Part shown: positions 1-12,400 of the stretch, one piece after another
Layout: every line of letters begins with the position of its first letter
Position numbering within the stretch: position 1 is the stretch's first letter
DNA from: Tipula vernalis
Lineage: Eukaryota; Arthropoda; Insecta; Diptera; Tipulidae
Direction: 5' to 3'
DNA: 64,000 nucleotides
Assembly (NCBI GenBank): GCA_958295665.1
Contig: OY282560.1
Coordinates: forward strand, 260,719,368-260,783,367
Position numbers and translations under genes: made by a program
Notes under the pieces: generated by a model
Databases searched by the model: none
Told to the model about the DNA's origin: nothing
The model's input: the letters and a program-made list of their open reading frames with translations, nothing else

Positions 1-56
1 AACTAAAAATTTTATATTAAATTTTATTCTTTATAACTTTTATTTAAACCTTTATA

Positions 57-209
57 CCCTAGACAGACTGTGGTTTAATAAATCCGATTTAGCTAAACTA
101 GTTTAAGTATTCTATGTAAAAACCAAGGGATTAGCTAAAATCCAGGTTGACACACTGCGACTCATCACGAAAAATTCACTAAATCGGTTTTATTAAATCG
201 CAGTCTGGG
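57..209. repeat. TA-flanked MITE, copy A (diverged right end)
   Basis: The left end CCCTAGACAGACTG followed by GGTTTAATAAATCCGATTT matches the start of a second copy at 896. The right half carries the inverted CTAAATCGGTTTTATTAAA sequence. The last bases of the right terminus have decayed, so the terminal inverted repeat is complete only on the left. A TA dinucleotide lies at 55-56. The short size, lack of an ORF and TA flank suggest a Tc1/mariner-type MITE (inference). Confidence 0.7.
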
Positions 210-893
210 AATGCCGTAAGTTAGCCCCAGAAAAGATTGCAAAGATACAGTAGAAAGAAATCAAACAAACAATTTTCCTTAAGCTCAGTGTACACTGTTC
301 CTGTTTATTAAATATTTGACTTTAATAAAATATTCTTTTAATTTAATGAGTTCCTCCAAAATAATTTTAAATAAATTTAACTTTTAGAAAACCCTTAAAT
401 ATTGTAAAAATAGCTATTATTTACATATTTAGTTCTTAATCAACATAAAAAATGCATTTGTAACGCCGCATGCCAACATAACAGTTTATCTTAATACGAT
501 TTTATTCAATTTACTTAATTATTTAAATTGTAAGCAAACCACATACATATTACAAACGTTAGATGAAAAATATTCTTTTTATTGCATCTTTCGATGTAGT
601 ATAAAAAGAGTACGTTCTGAATATTCAGAATAAATAAAAGAAATGGAAGAATAAAAGAACGTTCAGTTTCGGAACATCGGAAATATTCGGAATGAATAAA
701 CGAAAACTCTCTTTAAGTGTTCTTCAAATATCCTTATTTACAAGTATCTAAAAAATTTTGTTTTAATATTCTATATCGGTACAAAATAGAGCTTCGTGTC
801 TAAATAAAACCGAACTATAGCAAATAGAAACAAAGTTGATTAACGATGATAAATATAAAGTAAGATACTTATAATGAATGATTAAGGAAGATA
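210..893. other. AT-rich spacer without recognisable genes
   Basis: No ORF of note, RNA gene or repeat with a recognisable family was seen here. The stretch separates the two MITE copies. Confidence 0.5.
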
Positions 894-895
894 TA

Positions 896-1055
896 CCCTA
901 GACAGACTGCGGTTTAATAAATCCGATTTAGCTTAGCTAGTTTAAGTGTCTATGCAAAAACAAAGGGATTAAGTAGCTAAATCGAGCTTGACACACTGCG
1001 GATAATCTCGAAAAATTCACTAAATCGGTTTTATTAAACCGCAGTGTATCTAGGG
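896..1055. repeat. TA-flanked MITE, copy B (intact ends)
   Basis: CCCTAGACAGACTGCGGTTT at the left is mirrored at the right by AAACCGCAGTGTATCTAGGG, and the inverted similarity extends inward through about 40 bases per arm. TA lies directly outside both ends (894-895 and 1056-1057), as expected of a TA target-site duplication. Copy A at 57-209 is the same family. The transposase source is not in the window. Confidence 0.8.
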
Positions 1056-1351
1056 TATTACATACGATCGTAATGAAAAAGTAACTTTTATTACAAAAAC
1101 TAATATAAAAACAACTAATGTAATGCATGCAGGCAGGGCGGGTCACATAATTTTGTAATACGATAAGCTCCAGGATCTTTATTTAATGTTTTGTGAGAGT
1201 GTGCTATACAAACCTAGGATCAACATTATAGTTAGCTTGTACGCCTCTATTACATGGGATAGACCATACATTTTTACATTTTGCATTCAATACATTTTTT
1301 TTAAATAACTGCTTTGTATGCGTGCCAAATTTGTTCCATAGAATATTTTGT

Positions 1352-2473
1352 TAGGTGTGCAAGTAGAAACTCGGTTTTTTTTTTTTTGGTCAAATTCAAC
1401 TTTATTGAAAAGATACTTGTTACAAAGATTAATACTTAACCGAAATATTCGCCATTACTATCTATGGTCTTTTGCCATTTATCGGGTAGATGATAAATGC
1501 CTTCGCGATAGAAACTTGGTGGTTTCGAAGCAAAATGGTCATCGAGCCATTTTCGCACATCTTCAACTTTCGTGAACCATAGGTCTTCCAAATATTATGA
1601 CATTGATCTGAATAAGTGGTAATTAAATGGAGCCACGGCTGTAAAATACGCCGCACGCTGTACAACTTCGCAGCGTAAGGGGAAGATGAGTTCGTGGGTT
1701 GATGTTGCTGTATGCGAACGAGCGTTCTCATGCAGCAATATGACCTCCGGCCTTCATTGGTCCGTAAATGGTGTTCAATCCTCTAGCGCATCACTTAATT
1801 TAATCAATTGGGCCTGGAAAACTTGCAACTAATGTTGATGGCTGGCCCAGATCAATCCATGCTTTTCTGCGTTTAGGATTGTCGTACAAAATCCATTTTT
1901 CATTACCCGTAATGATTTTGTGCAAAAAATTCTTTCTTTTGTACCGAGAAAGCAAATTCATGCAAATGTCAACCCATTTTCCTTCCTTCTGTATATTTCC
2001 CGTTGCATGCAATCGAAGTGATATTGCTTGGTGAGTAACTACTAACTGCTCTACAAGCTCCTTTTGAGTTTGTCACGGATTTTCATCCAGTAAAGCTTTG
2101 AGTTCTTCGTCCTCAAATTTTTTTACTGCACCTGGACGTGGATCGTCCTCAAGACTAAAATTGAAATCACGAAATCTTGCAAACCACTTGTTTTACTGTT
2201 GAATGACTCACAGAATGTTCACCCAAAGTCGAATTAATCAAGCCCGTAGCTTGAGCAGCATTTTTTTTTCATTTGAAAACAGAATAGAATCCAATGGTGT
2301 AAATGTTACTTATCGACATCCATTTCTTTAAATTGATGCACACGGAATGACGGAATGTCATAAAAACAGCGATGACCTAGCTACGTATATCTAAAATGGC
2401 GGGCGATTTGGATGCGTTCAAGTATCTTTTTAATGCAACCAACTTCAGAGCCGAGTTTCTACTTCCCCACCTA
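1352..2473 (-). mobile_element. Degenerate mariner transposon (1)
   Basis: The ends are inverted repeats: GGTGTGCAAGTAGAAACTCGG near 1354 and its complement, with a few changes, ending near 2471. TA flanks both sides (1352-1353 and 2472-2473). The length of about 1.1 kb fits a mariner with small deletions. The transposase reads on the - strand and is broken by stops and frameshifts (see the pseudogene entry). It is non-autonomous and old compared with the gypsy element at 47042. Confidence 0.9.
1436..2323 (-). pseudogene. mariner transposase pseudogene
   Basis: The product would be a DD34D cut-and-paste transposase. From an ATG at 2323, several frames together give the helix-turn-helix half (STLGEHSVSHSTVKQ, then KFEDEELKALLDENP), the block GNEKWILYDNPKRRKAW and the C-terminal block VRKWLDDHFASKPPSFYREG ending near 1436. 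The family motif is TGDEKW; here it reads TGNEKW, so the first catalytic aspartate has become asparagine. The second and third catalytic blocks are not readable in one frame. Stops and frameshifts separate all blocks, so this copy is dead. Family assignment is secure; the subfamily is not. Confidence 0.9.
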
Positions 2474-3631
2474 TTAAATATGATTATTATTAAGAATCAG
2501 TCTTAATCGGGTCAATACTTAAAACGATTTTTTATTTTACTTAGTTTCTTCAATGCAAATTTATATATTTGCGAGGAGGGTGAATAAAATAACTTAAAAA
2601 TTTTATTGCCTCGGAATCGAACCCAATATCTTAATCTGAGACAATTCGTCACGTGAATACTATAGTGTACTATAGACCATTTTTGTTAGATATTAGGTTT
2701 TGTTTACCAATATTTGAAGTCTTATTTGTCCAGTTATCCTATTCCTATTGTATGAGGAAATTTTGAGTTAAAATTTCTTTAGCATTTTATTTTGATTTTC
2801 TATTTTTATTTTAAGTTTTTGTCTGTCCTATGCACTTAAGCATTAATGTAAACCAAAAAAAAAAAACCTATTAATTTATATGGAAATTGCAATATATCCA
2901 AACTTGATATTCCGGTTTTAATACAAAAAAAATTCAATTTGTGTTTCTTGTAAAATATTTAGAAATGTTATAACTGAACTAAAGTTAAAAAAACTTCAAA
3001 ATTTGATTTGATTGATGAACAAATTTTAGCCCTAAATTTAAAATTCGGTTTCTCAAAAATTTTCCTAATAGCACTATAAGTAGTACTCACATGACGAATT
3101 GCCTTAGACCGTTCTATTACTAATCCTTTTCATAATATTCATTTGTAAAAATACAAACGATATTATGAACAAAACAAATCTAATAATTCAGCTATAGTTA
3201 ACTGGTGTGCTAAAAATTAGTTACAAGATAACCTAGCATCATCAACCAAATGGCCAAGTAGGTTTTAGTAGAGAGAGTATAACGATTCTAAATTTCTGGT
3301 ATTCCTACGAATTTCTAATCGAATTTGTCTAGCATTTTGTTCAGAACTTCTGGTTCAAGGCTATTTAATAAATTAATATTTAGGAATTCAAATTATCTAA
3401 CTTTAAAGCATTTCGTTATTTAAGCTTTATCAAAACTCTAAACATATCCTTTCCATTTTTAATGAAGGGATATACTTTGAAGGTCGATTCTTGCGAATTT
3501 CGAAATTGTTTGGCTTGCCGGGCAATTTTTTAAATGTGCCACGTACATATTTGCGTTCATTCACTGTGATCACTTGGAAAACTTTACTAATTTTGGTATT
3601 TTCCAATGAACGTCATTTTAAAAACCCAATA
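2474..3631. other. Spacer between two mariners with SINE-like traces
   Basis: No protein-coding signal was found. A tRNA-like B box lies at 2613-2623 on the - strand. The bases next to it (2641-2660) recur in inverted orientation near 3086-3106 (ACTCACATGACGAATTGCCT), which suggests two opposed SINE fragments. The remainder is AT-rich. Confidence 0.4.
2604..2672 (-). repeat. tRNA-derived SINE-like fragment
   Basis: On the - strand the sequence contains GGGTTCGATTCCGAGG, which matches the pol III B-box consensus GGTTCGANTCC. It is preceded at tRNA-like spacing by ACGTGACGAATTGTCTCAG, comparable to an anticodon arm. The A box is poor, so this is a degraded tRNA-like SINE head rather than a tRNA gene. 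Confidence 0.35.
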
Positions 3632-3806
3632 TACCAGGTGTGTATGTATGAAACCGGAATTTACCAATAAATGGCGCCACCTGTCAATGTACCTTTCGAC
3701 AAACCGCGTCATCGGTGCTATTGTTTTCTTTTGACATCTGTTAACAACATCCAATTCATAACCATATAAGTTTCATACAATAACGTATGTTTTTTAAGTG
3801 TTAAAA

Positions 3807-5470
3807 ATGTCAAGTTTTGTGCCTACATATTACGATTTGCGGACATCACTGATTTTTTGTTATCATTTGAAGAAAACTGCTGCAGAATTAGATCGAATGC
3901 TTGTCGAAGCTGAAGGTGAGCATGCTCTTGGAAAATCACAATGTTATGAGTGGTTTAATAAATTCGAAAGTGGTGATTTTGACGTCAAAAACGAAGAACG
4001 TGGAAGACCACCAAAGAAGTTTGAAGACAGTGAATTACAAGCATTTACGGAGGGCAAACCGGTTTTCGATTAACCGGTTAACCGGGTAATTTTGGTAAGA
4101 TTTGACTATTCGAATAACCGGGTAATCAACTCGAATAGGATTATTTTTAAATATCATTATGTTATAGTTTCCTAAATAATAAAATTTAAAAAATAAATTG
4201 TTTTCCTGTCAAATCATCTCTATATGTAATATAATTTGGTAATGATGCCGATAATCACGTCTAAATCTATGTTATGCTATCATAGACAAATTACTTTAAA
4301 GTAATTTGTCTATGATACTATTACAAATTATGAGTTGCCCCAAACCTTAATAACACTTATCATTTACCTGCACACAGGCAGTCTAAATAAAACAAATCAA
4401 TATTTCGAATATTCGAACAAAATCGGAACAATAGCATATGCAAATAATTTAATTAATCGAATGTTTTCTAACGGTAGTGGAACTGTGTGCTTCCCGGGGA
4501 GAGGGGAGTAATATTTCTTTTTCAGTAGATATGTTATGAGGTATTGGCCTCTTTATTTTTCTGATTTACCAAATCGAAAATATTGGGATTGTCATGAACA
4601 ATTAATATATTTGTCCATAAAAAAGCCGAAAAAATCAATTAAACATATTTTTGTTTTAATTTTTTTCCTGTCAATTAATCGGTTAACCGGTTATTTTAAA
4701 CATTTACTATTCGATACCCGGATAGTAAAAAATTCGAATAATTGCCATCCCTATAAGTATTGTTGGATGACGATGACGCTCAAACTCAAAAATAACTCGC
4801 GGATCAATTGAATGTGTCAAGAGAAGCCGTCTCTAAAAGGAGAATCGAAAAACCACATGCAAAATGTTGCTCGCCAGATACAAAAGAAAGTCATTTCTCA
4901 AAAATGAATCTATTTTGAGAATCCAAAGCGCAAAAAGTCTTGGGTTGATCCAAGACAACCACCGACATCGACTGCAAGACCTCGCTTCGGACGGAAGACA
5001 ATGCTCTTTATTTAGTGGATCAGAAGAGTGTGAATTATTTTGAGCTGCCAAAACCTGGTGAACCCGTAAATACTAAACGCTACCAACAACAAATAATTAA
5101 TTTGAATCGAGCTTTGCGTGAAAAACGACTAGAATATGCTAAAAGGCAACACAAAGTGATTTTGTTTCATGATAATGCACCATCACACAAAGCAAAACCG
5201 GGCAAGGAAATGTTGGAAGCACTTAATTGGGAAATATTTTCACATAAGGCTTACTCGCCAGTCGCCAGACTTGGCTCCGTCCGATTATCACTTATTTGCA
5301 TAGATGGGGCACGGGCTTGCTAGGAGCACTTCACTTCCTAAGAAAATGTACGAAAATGGTTCGATAACTGGTTTGCCTCAAAAGAAGAACAATTTTTTTG
5401 GCGTGGCATCCACGCATTACCAGAAAGATGGAAAAAATGTATACCTAATAATGAGCAATACTTTGAATAA
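3807..5470 (+). pseudogene. mariner transposase pseudogene split by a hAT-like insertion
   Basis: The ATG at 3807 opens the N-terminal DNA-binding half (MSSFVPTYYDLRTSLIFCYH, then GKSQCYEWFNKFESGDFD and ERGRPPKKFED). After about 4048 the frame enters unrelated DNA and resumes near 4758 with LLDDDDAQTQK, a stop, then LADQLNVSREAVSK. The block with the first catalytic aspartate (TGDEKW) is deleted near 4870-4910. The second block HDNAPSHKAKP is present near 5168. The third, YSPDLAP, is damaged by a frameshift at about 5255. The C-terminus (WFASKEEQFFWRG, then LPERWKKC) ends at 5470. The gene is inactive. Confidence 0.92.
4049..4752. mobile_element. hAT-like non-autonomous insertion inside mariner 2
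   Basis: The mariner reading is interrupted from about 4049 to 4752. The right end reads ATTGCCATCCCTA, whose complement TAGGGATGGCAAT is a typical hAT-style terminus. The left end AGGGCAAACCGGTTTTCGAT appears to be a shortened version of the same. Near both ends there are similar direct subterminal blocks built on TTAACCGGTT and ACTATTCGA (about 4066-4136 and 4671-4742). No transposase ORF is present. A clean 8-base target duplication was not found, so the exact ends are uncertain. Related DNA occurs at 46620-47037 and 55800-55930. Confidence 0.6.
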
Positions 5471-5548
5471 AATACTCTTACCCATTATCGTACGATAAAC
5501 ATATACTTTTTACTAAAAAATTCCGGTTTCATATTTACAAACCTGGTA

Positions 5549-7986
5549 TACTCCCTTTATTTCGAGTTTCAATTTCATTTTTGACCTATCAAATTAATTA
5601 TTCACTTTACATTTAAATTAATAGACGCTTTATTAAGTATTTTATATAAAACAATCACACCGCCTTAATATAAAATTCATACATGACTGATGATAGTTGG
5701 CATACAAGTATGGTTATTTCGTGCGGATTAAATCATTCATTCACAATTTTTTTTTCTTGATTTTTAGTCTCGATTAATAATTTCATAAGCGTCGATTTCA
5801 ATATCACATCAACATCAAATGTTAAATGAAAAAAAATCAGATTTCAAACGATGATGATCTCATGTAGGTCAAACTATATATTTACTAAGCGCAATATCCA
5901 CCTTCAATAAACCTTTTTGTTATTCATGAGATGTAGCTGTTTGAGCGTGCGGTGTAACATCTTAAAACCATAATACTCGTAAAATACATAAATTGGAGAT
6001 CATGAGTTAGATCAAAAAAAAAAACAACGATGATCAGATGATGATTATAACTTGATTCAAAAGTATAATACAAAAGAAGAAAATACACTGCTTATTCAAT
6101 ATTCTCACAATTAAGAGAAATATAGTATATCTAAGTATTCGAATCTTTAATCTTTTTTTGTGGGCTTTTCTCGTAAGATGGCAAGAGAGCTTGGAGCTTC
6201 ATTTTTGATAGTAAACCTTAAGTAGATTTCGTAGAAATTCTTGATGGATTTATGATAAAGGTATAATTAGGTGTACCCAAATTAATTAATCTTAAGTCAA
6301 ATCGAATGTCAACACATTAAATAACTAATGTCGTGTGAATTATACGAAATGAAGGTTTCGAAATTTTAAATATGTTATGCATTATTAAGGATTGAAAAAA
6401 TTGTCAATAACTCAAGAATATTATAGTATAAGAATTATATAACTACCACTTCTAATTCAATGACTCATTTTCCTTCTATATATTGAATATGTTTTTGAAA
6501 TATATCTCGTTGGCAAGTACGTATGTATATTTGAAAGTCTTGAAAGTACACAAATATTTTAAAGACAAAGTAAGTAAGTAAGAAATCATAATTTAAAATT
6601 CCATTACTTATGAATTTTATTTTATTTTATGTAAGTTGTTCCCATAAAAATCTAAATTAATGTAACCGCAAAATACAAATCACCAAAGTTCATGGTGTTA
6701 TGGTTTGAATGCGAATTTATTCAACTTTATTTAGTTTTGTTTCGGTATTTTGCGTGCAGAAATGGGAAAAATTTCAAATTTTGATAATTAAAATGTTAAA
6801 GTTGCAGACCGTGATTAACATACTGTATGTCATTAGAATTTTAATAATGTTATTAATAAGAATTGCGAGGGAGTTTGATAGACACGAGGATATAACAATG
6901 AATTTAATATTTTTGGCCTCGAGCTTGTCCGTATTTGGCCAATTTAAATATTTAAATCGCTTATAAATAATCTAAGTTTATCCTAAACCTTGGTCCAACG
7001 AAACATATCCATGTAATTTTGAAAGTTTAATCGAGGGTTAGGTTTATATAAGTAGTATTATAAATATGGTTTGCCAGTGAACAAAATTTATTATGCTAAT
7101 TTTACAAGTGTAGGTGTGAACTTGAATTTAGTCAATGTAAGTTTGTGCATGTCCTTCATAGTAATTTATTCAATAGTGCTGTGTAGAGATTCATTTAGCG
7201 ATTTGTTTACATTTTTCTTGACCTATTGCAAAACACGTCACTGAATGATTCAAATATATAAATCCTTCCTTGAAACACTTCATTTTGAGCGAAATCAATT
7301 TTGATATTCAGAAGTTTTCAGCAAATAATAATTTCTCAAAATCCTATTGCGAGACATGGTATCGTGTCATGGTAGCATGTCACCGAGCGGAAAACGTTTA
7401 ATCACATGAAATTGTAGTTCTATAATATTTTATTTGGATTTTTTGGCATTAAGTCATTCATTGGTAAATACGGCATTTTAGAAAGACATTCTGTATGCGT
7501 CAGGAAAAGCTGATTAGATATAACTTGATGTAAGTTTTAAGAAACGTACCTTTAACCTACATAATTAGTAAAAAATCCATTTTAAAATTTTAATTTTCCC
7601 AAGAAAATGAAGAAAAAAGTTAAAAATCGCACTTTTTTAAATTTTTGTCCACCGAATCGTCAATTTTAAACTTTTTTAAATTTTCTAGGTTTACCGACAA
7701 ATTATTCGTCTCCTTTTTATAAAACAATGTTTTTTGAAGATCCAAATTGAGTGCGCTGTAGAGTGGTTGAAAGGTTTTTGTCGAGAAGGCCATAATCTAT
7801 GCGCCAAGTAATTTGTAACTAAAATAATGTAAAACATTTTTTTTATACTTTTGAATACTTAATAAATAACTCCTCAAAATTTGAGACCGATTGCTTGTGT
7901 AGATGCCCTAAATCAAAATGTATTTCCTTCCTTAAACAAATTTAAATTTTTTGAGAATCAAAATAATATCCCGCTTAAAGTTAGCA
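5549..7986. other. AT-rich gene-free stretch
   Basis: No ORF with recognisable protein similarity, no RNA gene and no clear terminal repeats were seen. The longest frame (6709-6966, + strand, 85 codons) is hydrophobic, AT-driven and resembles no family known to me. It may be intron or intergenic DNA. Confidence 0.5.
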
Positions 7987-8198
7987 ACAGAGCATACAAC
8001 TTGGAATGTGGAAGATTGAAAACAATTTATTTGGTCAGATGATACTAAAATAAACCGTTTCCAATCAGATTGAAAAGAATACTACCTATTACAGAAAGGT
8101 AATAAATTACAGGAGCACCAAGCCAAAGAAACTGTAAAACATGGTAGAGGAAGTGTGATGGTTTGGGACTGTTATACTTGGTAGAACATTGGTCCACC
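7987..8198 (+). pseudogene. Tc1-like transposase fragment
   Basis: Across frames the + strand reads WNVED then WSDDTKINRFQSD, KGNKLQEHQ and ETVKHGRGSVMVW. These correspond to the Tc1 family block around the first catalytic aspartate (the SDE/SDD-K motif) and the conserved GGGSVMVWG block. The second and third catalytic residues are missing because the sequence changes at about 8198 into a pogo-like transposase. Stops occur inside the fragment. No Tc1 terminal repeats were found. Confidence 0.75.
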
Positions 8199-9462
8199 AC
8201 GATAAAGAATGTCCCACAACATTGATAATGGTGAACGCTATAAGAGATAATCTGCCCCCAATGGTGGTATATAAGTACAAAAGAATCTCATTTTCATTAG
8301 CCAGAAAAATGCCAAAGGGCTGGGGCATGGGCTGTTCTGATGCTGGGTGGATGAATGGGGAAACATTCGTCGAGTATTTATATAGGAAATGTATTTTTGC
8401 TATGTCTACGTGAAAATCAAGAGAATTTCCAGTAGTTTTATTTCTAGATGGACATTTGTCGCTTGCCCTAAGTGAATTCTGTAAAGAGTATCAGATAATA
8501 TATTGGGGTTTTTCGACCTCTGAAAGTTGAATGGAAAAACGCTGTGCATAGCTGGAAAATAGAAAAAGATGGACGGATTTTGCGAACGGCTGCAAATCAA
8601 ACATCAGTTGAAAATGCTTTTAGAGTATGTAGAATTTATAAGAACCCAGAAACAATAGCCTCAACATCAACTAGTAAAATTGATATCGAAACACGACCAA
8701 CCAAATTTTTAGAAATATTTGAATCCTTGTTGTCACAAAGTCAATTAAAAAGTTTTAAGGACGCCTCAGAGTCATGGAATGGTATTAAGGAGAGTGAAAA
8801 TTTGTACTAGATGTGGGTTAATCTTAGAAGTGTCACGAGTGTTGATGAGGTGCAACAAACTAACTCTAGTTTAGTAATGGGAGGAAAAACTCTCGATAAC
8901 ATAGACTTTTATGAAGTATTTAAAATGTACGATGATGATTTGCGTGAGAATATTGGTGGTATTGGTGAAGTGATTATACATTGTCAATTAAAAATTCCAT
9001 AGACATTCTTGAAAATGGACAGGAAGTAGCAGGAAATAATGAATTTGTTGAGAGTTCCGAAACTGTACAAGAAGAGTACCAGTCAATCAAGAGTCAGCGG
9101 AGAATGTTTTTAAAAATATTGAATGTACTGAAAGTTTGGAAATTCTTCAGGTAAATGAACGAACAGCATTATCCAACATTGGAACGCCATTTACAAACAG
9201 CTTCTTTTGGTCACAAACCAAATCGAATTATGACGCTATAAATAAAGTTAAAAAATGGATTCCGTTAATAATCGTATCCTCCGACGAATATATAAATTAT
9301 AAATTAAAACAACAAACTGAAAAGGAACAGCAAAATCAGAATAAATTAGAAAGAAAAATGAAAAGGGAAGCTAAAAGGATATCAACTAGCATTGCAAAAA
9401 AGACCACACCCGAACGTACACCACAAAACTCTGAAAATATTTTAATAAATATCAGCCAATAA
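8199..9462 (+). pseudogene. pogo/Tigger-like DDE transposase remnant
   Basis: The first frame (8189-8413) contains LPPMVVYKYKRI, KMPKGWGMGCSDAGWMNGET and, after a stop, FPVVLFLDGHLS. These are typical of the DDE_1 superfamily endonuclease domain, with the aspartate in LDGH as the second acidic residue. The downstream block VEWKNAVHSW is the family's post-catalytic segment. The frame at 9136-9462 ends in the lysine-rich tail with FFWSQTKSN and SSDEYINYK, like the FWPEPK and TSDEW motifs of such transposases. The gene lacks its N-terminal DNA-binding half and carries several stops, so it is inactive. Confidence 0.75.
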
Positions 9463-12400
9463 AAAGTTGGCAATTATGTGAGGAAGAATATTTTCCGGGG
9501 CTTATTTTATAAATTAAACAAAATGAAGCATCTGTTAAAGTAATGGGGATGAGCGGCGCAAACTGGAAGTGGCCTGAAAAAGATGATATTTTAACATTTG
9601 AATCGAGTTTATTAAATAATTCATAGATATATTTTTGAATGAATACAATAGCAAGCATGCTAAACATAATATGACAAACATTAAATTATGAACCTGAAAT
9701 CCTCAATTTCTTGTATCTTATGTCAGTATTATAGCCACTTACGAAATTTCTGGTTTTTCTTCATTTTCGCAACATTTCGACATGCAGTGTGGAGATGAAT
9801 CAAAACAAAATCAAATGTGTGAATCGAGCGAGCGTTATTCTCATTGTCTTTATCCTGCGCATGTTTGTTTGAAAACAAATTACTTAGTACTTATTTATGT
9901 AAATTCTTTTATTTTTAATTTAACAATTATTTTAGACACACAACAATTATTTTAGTTCTATATTTATTGATATTCCATAGTATTAAATCACACAAAAGCT
10001 AAATAATGTCATTGTGAAGAATTAAAGTAATTCATCTTAAGAATTATATCTATTCTCAGTAAATACAATACGTGCTCTAATTAATAATCGATAGATTTTT
10101 ATGTTAAATTTTCAGCGCGGCTTAACTCTTAAAGCACTCAGACCGTTTGAATACTTTCAGTTTTTCAAAACAGAACAAAATTTGCACCATCCGGCAGCCT
10201 GATTTTCTAAAAAATAAGATAATATGTAAATATGAGAAAGCATAAAGTTTTACACATCTAAAGTTTACAGATAAATTTATCTTATTTGACTAAAATCGCA
10301 TTCTGTAAAAATATTATATTCAGCCGTCAAATTTGTTTTTATGACATCTTTTTTACAAATTTGTGTATTTGTGCAATCGGTTTCAACGATTTGTTTACGA
10401 TTTGTTAAATAAATGAGGAAATTTGGAGATGAAACTTTTCGACAGTAAATTATTTGCTAATTTCTCTATAGAAAAACGAAACGGAGATCAGATACTCCTT
10501 TTACAAGCATTTCTAAAGGTATATCCCGTTAGGTTTTTCTGTTGAAAAATTACCAAACATTTTACTCTCAACAGGTTTTATGTATACATAAGCCACATAG
10601 CCAACTGATCTTATTTGCTCTAACCATTTTAAAGGCTAACGGTTTCCTAGTAAAAACAACTTGTTGATGTACTTGTTTATTTTATTGTGAATGAATTACA
10701 TTCAAAACATACAAAAGTGTCACACCAAATTGTGAAAATTATATTTTCGGCCGTTCACTAAATTATAACCACCATATTACCATTTAAAATCGTGCTTTAA
10801 ATAAATTCTCCGATAACTGAGAGCTACACCGAGTTCGTATTTTATTATTTGCTCCCAGTACTTTATCTTGCTTTGTTACGTCATCACCTAAACTGCTTGT
10901 GATCAATTTCGCATCTCGCACTTTGATATTCATCTCATTCTTCAGCAAATCAACAGAGCCACACATCGGTTCCACAAATCGATAAGTTTTGGTTTTTTCG
11001 TATTTTGTACCAACGCACTCACAAAATACTTTCCCCAAGAGAAAAAAATTGGCGTAAACTTTTGACAGACATTTTACTTGTGTAAACGGTCGCTTTACAT
11101 ATTTACACATTATCTTATTTCTTAGAGAATCACCACCCTGAAGTTAAAAAAAATATCTATTGTAAAACAAGTTAAAATTCTGTTTAATATTGAGAAAGTC
11201 AAATATGTTATAACATTTGAACTATTCTAACTATCATTCTAAAGTTTTTCAATTAAGTACTTAAAAGTTATTGACTTTTAAACCAAGGTTTTTCGCTTGT
11301 GAAGAATAAAGCATAAGTAGCAAAGTAAAATATGTGCAAGAAGCACAAACTTATATTGAGTATAAGTACCTTTCAAATTTTAAACACCGTCCTTGGAATT
11401 GAATTCGATTTTAGACGAGGTCTATTCCTAGATTTTGATTGCGGCTGCTCTGTCAAATTTAGAAGATAATACATATTCAGAACAATTCATGTGATGATTT
11501 TATTAAAATAAATACTTACTAATGTTTTAAAATCCCAAAAACTTGTGGAAAAAGAAGTAACTTCTCAACTTTAAACGTTTATATACAGGAAACTACTTTA
11601 AACAATCTGATAAATTAATAATAAAAATTGTAAATAATGGAATTTCGGAGTTCAAATTTAAAATTTCAAAAATTAAATTTAAATGATCATTTGGACATAA
11701 CCAAAAAATTTTAAATCGTTGAATCAAAAGATTGGCTGGTTTCTCTAAGCCAAATTGTAAGACGAAATTTATTTGTAGTCTAGATAGAAACGGGGTATCA
11801 CAAAATGTGAAGTGCTGTATGTTATTTTTTAGATTAACCTCATCAAAATGTTCATTGTAAAGGTTATCTGAGCTTTCTGAATATTTTCATATTTAATATT
11901 CACAAGATTTAAACTTAGGCAGATATTAAATAAATTCATCATAATATTGCTTAGTTGCCGAAATAAATATAAAACTCTATCTAAGTATGCTAAAAAAAGA
12001 AAACCAAAGAAACACCAAATCAAATACTAGCCAAGTATGTACTTAACTACACTTACATAAGTACCTGTATACCAGCAAAATATGTATAACCAAATCCTCG
12101 CAATCGCAATTGCACTCAGTCGAAACCATTTTAATTACCATGAAATAATTTTTCATTTGTTTGTACAAAATGTAACATATAAAAGTTTAAAACCACTGAC
12201 TCATGACAAAGCCAAAAGTTTCGTGCAAAAAAATAAATCTCCATTAATCTTTATTATGATTATAATTTATATTTTCGGGTGATTCAACCTGAAACAGAAG
12301 AATAATTCTTACCACCACAAGCGTAGATTTATGTATATAAGACAAAATTTCAATACCATATGTTAAAGTTTTATGTTACAAATGTCAAGAAATCGTATTC

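Larger units (their letters stand above)
3632..5548 (+). mobile_element. Degenerate mariner transposon (2) with nested insertion
   Basis: Inverted termini CCAGGTGTGTATGTATGAAA and GAAACCGGAATTT at the left are mirrored by AAATTCCGGTTTCAT and ACAAACCTGG at the right. TA flanks both ends (3632-3633 and 5547-5548). The total of about 1.9 kb equals a normal 1.2-kb mariner plus the 0.7-kb insertion at 4049-4752. The transposase is on the + strand and broken. Confidence 0.9.

Noticed and set aside
6709..6966. 85-codon hydrophobic ORF
   Set aside because: Composition is what chance gives in AT-rich DNA and nothing in it is recognisable.
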